Source: Sternotherus odoratus | Lineage: Eukaryota; Chordata; Testudines; Kinosternidae | Direction: 5' to 3' | NCBI GenBank assembly: GCA_032164245.1 | Contig: JAVMKO010000010.1 | Coordinates: forward strand, 28,842,189-28,906,188 | DNA length: 64,000 bases | Part shown: positions 60,971 to 64,000 of the stretch, in pieces | Numbering within the stretch: the stretch's first letter is position 1 | Layout: every line of letters begins with the position of its first letter | Program-made: the position numbers and the translations under genes | The notes under the pieces: generated by a model | Told to the model about the DNA's origin: nothing | The model's input: only the letters and a program-made list of their open reading frames with translations | The model's database searches: none

Positions 60971-63103
60971 GTAGCCATCAGCTTGTTAACTACTGTTTTC
61001 AGACCTTTGCAGCTAGAGCCTAGGTTCTGATCAGAACCAGCAGCTGTTATCACATTTAAACACAATTAAAAGGTAATTGGCAGAATTCATTGTTGAAAAA
61101 ACAATACTGACTGACAGCAACTCAGGATGTAATTTTGGGGATTAAACCTTAGGCCACTGGCACTTGAGCCAGCGCTCCGTGCTACTTTAGATTGCTCTCG
61201 AACTTGTTCAATATGTGTGAGAATAACAATCATGAAATGATCTGGACAATTTGTTTAACTCGCAGTGAATTTAGTGCATACTGTTCAGCTACCAGCAATG
61301 TAAATATGCCTTTCTGTATTCTTAGGAACTTAAGTTCATAAATTTCATCAACAGTATTCCCTTTATTTTAAAGACAATTGTTTCTCTTAAGCCATCAACT
61401 TTTTTGCCTCTCACCAATTATTGTCTCTCTCACACTTTTCCTCACAAAACCATTTCTTATGTATCATAACTAAATTGTCTTAGCCAATGCAGTTGTCATG
61501 GCTTGTTCTTGAAGCAGTTTCTGATACAACTTGGCCATATGTGTCTACAGGACAAGTACACTGTAAATCCTTTCCTAATGTAGCTTACTCCCACTGCAAA
61601 CAAACACAGATGGACAGTATAAACAATTTGTTGTGGCAACACAAGTATTTCTCTTCCTGGTGGAGAACTTTCCTTATCCACTGTATTCTAGTCAGTGTCC
61701 CAAGAACAGTGCATCTGAGCACTGAACCAGTAATCTATACTGCAACTGGCTTAGTATTAATCTTACAGGCATATCCTATATTTATCTACTTTCTTTGAGG
61801 GGGGGGGGAATGTAATTTTAAGCCCAATATGTTTCTTTTATATTATTCACTGCTGGTCTGATTTGCCTTCTGCATGCACATGTTTTTTGCAGTTCAAGAA
61901 CTTGGCCAGTATTCTACACCAAAAGAAAAAGGCTCTCCTTGGGGTAGTGGTCAAAGTTACATCTACAACTGGAAATGCAATTTATGTAAAACAAAATGAT
62001 GGAATTTGCAGTTGTTCACTCCTGCTGCAGCAGATTGCTTGGTGATTGATCCCATACAGTATGGTGCTTTATATGGTGAGCTCCTACAAGGAGTACATTC
62101 AGAAGGTGCTTTTCCCAGTGATGTCCTGTGAAGTGAATTTAAATTGTTTTTTTGATAGTAGAGGGCCATGTGGACCTGTGTGAAAAGCAGAAAGCCATTT
62201 GTAAGACTTGCTGAATGGATGGAAAGCGTGACACTTGTGGTGGTCAAAATTTTGCCTAATACTGTTTCATTCCTGATGTCTGTCTTACTAATGAGGTGAT
62301 CTGCACATTGAAAACTCTGCTTCCATTGTCCGTTAGAATATCCTCTAGTACTGTAGTGCCATAGATGTAATTGTTTACCATTAAAATCTCATGTGTAAGA
62401 TTAGTATAGTCAATGGTCCTCACTGAAACTTGTGTGTTGGAGCATTAATGGGATGAATGAAAGTTGCAACTTGAAATCGTAAAATGTTTTTTATGGAAAA
62501 TGCCATTAAAGGGTCTCTTTAGAATGTGAAAAACCTTCCTGTCCTACCCCAGATTCTCAGCATATTATTATTGTGTGTGAGTAAAACTGCTTTTTAGAAT
62601 CCTGTGGAGGGGCAATAGAATCAGCATATTTTTCTTTACCTTCTCAAAAATAACTGATCACAGAAGCATTTTTCAAAAACTGCTTTAGATCTGTCTAGCT
62701 TACAGTGCATTTAACTTCCACGGGCATGTACATTTATATCAAAAGTAATACACTGTGCCCATGGCCCTTAATGTACACAGTTCTGCACGGAGTCATCACA
62801 GTGGCTTTATGAGCAGGTGCTATTTGTTCACAAGTAAAAGCAGTGTGTAGAGCACCATTTCCTTGAGGACTGTTACATCACCCCTCAGATTCTTTGCCAC
62901 CTATTCTGGGAGGAGGGAGGGAAGGAAACCCTTTCTAACCCATGCCATAACACAGGAATTTTATACAAATACTTAATCTTTACAATAGAAATTAACAATT
63001 CCTTGAGAAGAGGCCACTGTCACCCCCAAGTTGCCCCTTCCTCGATCTACTGTCTTTAATGTACACACAGGTCCACTGCATGAGGCACAAAATAACTGTT
63101 TCA
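60971..63103. other. Downstream region, no gene seen
   Basis: Repeat-poor and AT-rich with no supported coding frame. It may be distal USP3 3'UTR up to about 62530 (ATTAAA at 62505). A G-run lies at about 61797-61808. Confidence 0.4.
62505..62510 (+). promoter_or_regulatory. ATTAAA candidate distal poly(A) signal
   Basis: A common variant hexamer followed by GGGTCTCTTTAG. Between 60970 and here the sequence is repeat-poor, compatible with a long 3'UTR. This is inference only. Confidence 0.25.
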
Positions 63104-63258
63104 GGCCAGGCCTACACTAAAAGTTAAATCACCTTCCCACAGCACATGGATGTGAAAAATCCACACACCTACATGCCAACTTAACCCGGGGTGCAGACAA
63201 CACTAGGTTGATGAGGTGTGGGGTGGATTACTACAGTATTTCACATGTAGACAAGGCC
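63104..63258. mobile_element. Short Harbinger-type MITE
   Basis: Left GGCCAGGCCTACACTAAAAG and right CATGTAGACAAGGCC are inverted relatives. A central CACATGGATGTGAAAAATCC block matches a turtle MITE type from memory. Confidence 0.6.
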
Positions 63259-63659
63259 TTAGAACAGATCACAATCCATAGCCTAAGTCTTCAAAGATCC
63301 TGTTTCTCATGACAGAAAGAGACAATGTCATGGTGCCACTAGGGAAAGGAAGAAGGTGTTAAATGCATCTTCAGTATCACCACTCAGATTGGTAAACTTA
63401 GCTCCATTCAAAGTGTAACTGTAGCCATATCACTTAACTTCTGGGCCTTGCATAAATATTAGTGCCTATTAAACTACGTGCAAATGGACAGAATTTAAGT
63501 TTAGCAGCACTGGGTTAGAGTAAATAATTTGGATAGCTAGCTCCATCTCACGCTATTATAAACTTGCCATCTTAATAAACTCCAGCATATATTTATTGTA
63601 GCCTCTAACTTACTCTTTTTCTATGGCCATGCCACTAAAAACAGTCTTACCAGCTACCT

Positions 63660-63895
63660 CAGGGGTGGCCAACTGTGGCTACAGAGCCCTGTGCAGCTCC
63701 TTGTATAGGCACCAACTCGGGGTGGAGCTACAGGTGCCAACTTTCCAACATGCCAGGGAGTGCTTGCTGCTCAAACCGCCCAGTAGCCTTCCCCCTCCCC
63801 CAGCTGATTGGGAGGTACAGGGTAGAGCTGCTGACATATTACTGTGGGTCTTTGACAATTTACATTGATAAATTCTGGCTCCTCAGCCCACCCTG
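63660..63895. mobile_element. hAT-type MITE
   Basis: CAGGGGTGGCCAACTGTGGC at the start and CAGCCCACCCTG at the end. Flanks AGCTACCT (63652-63659) and AGCTATCT (63896-63903) match 7 of 8 bases. Confidence 0.8.
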
Positions 63896-64000
63896 AGCTA
63901 TCTGTTTTTCTCCTGTGAGCACTGCAATAATTCAGGACACTTTACAGAATCTAGTGTTGGATTGGTCTCCACAAGAGGCTCAAAGTGCCTTCACTAACAA

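Noticed and set aside
61487..62250. Short frames on both strands downstream of USP3, checked as a possible next gene
   Set aside because: No splice-compatible, conserved or family-like coding could be seen. The region reads better as distal 3'UTR or intergenic DNA.

Overview
This window is vertebrate nuclear DNA, most likely from a turtle (a crocodilian is less likely). The evidence is one well conserved, multi-exon vertebrate gene with canonical GT/AG introns, surrounded by a repeat set typical of turtles: PIF/Harbinger transposons and their MITEs, hAT and mariner/Tigger-like MITEs, Penelope-like elements (PLEs) with GIY-YIG endonuclease remnants, and CR1. I see no bacterial genes, CRISPR arrays, tRNA genes or rRNA genes.

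The host gene is USP3, a histone H2A/H2B deubiquitinase. Fourteen coding exons lie on the + strand between 9115 and 59067. They join in frame to 490 codons. If the missing upstream exon(s) supply 30 residues, the protein is 520 aa, which I recall as the length of human USP3. The N-terminal ZnF-UBP cysteines, the Cys box (NTCFMN), the finger CxxC pairs and the His box (GSGHYTAY) are all intact. The window opens inside the upstream intron. The 3'UTR begins at 59068, with candidate poly(A) signals at 59690, 60942 and 62505.

Transposon layout. Three Harbinger copies of one family lie at 1-3749 (A, cut by the window edge), 28386-32417 (B) and 48855-52803 (C). Each has a Myb/SANT plus coiled-coil gene on + and a HARBI1-like DDE transposase on -. 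A second Harbinger family is represented by D (21502-24969) and by its internally deleted relatives at 13885-14510 and 20452-20782. D and one of these relatives are nested inside a single PLE (20429-25099) whose outer boundary is a 13-bp target duplication. Other PLE insertions are at 6912-7775, 8376-8641, 15459-15677, 33556-33745 (inside a CR1) and 34407-34700. hAT-type elements with 8-bp duplications are at 17737, 34898, 39070 and 63660. TA-flanked MITEs are at 10211, 44338 and 54309.

Most notable: (1) a hAT-like element at 34898-37818 that has grown to 2.9 kb through three successive G-rich minisatellites in a USP3 intron; (2) hammerhead-ribozyme-like motifs in most PLE copies, several forming long palindromes; (3) an undescribed ~100-codon reading frame on the minus strand, open in all three copies of Harbinger family 1 although the known genes of A and B are badly broken; (4) lesions shared by Harbinger A and B but absent from C, suggesting mobilisation in trans. 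All Harbinger genes except one short frame are decayed. The only gene here that I judge functional is USP3.
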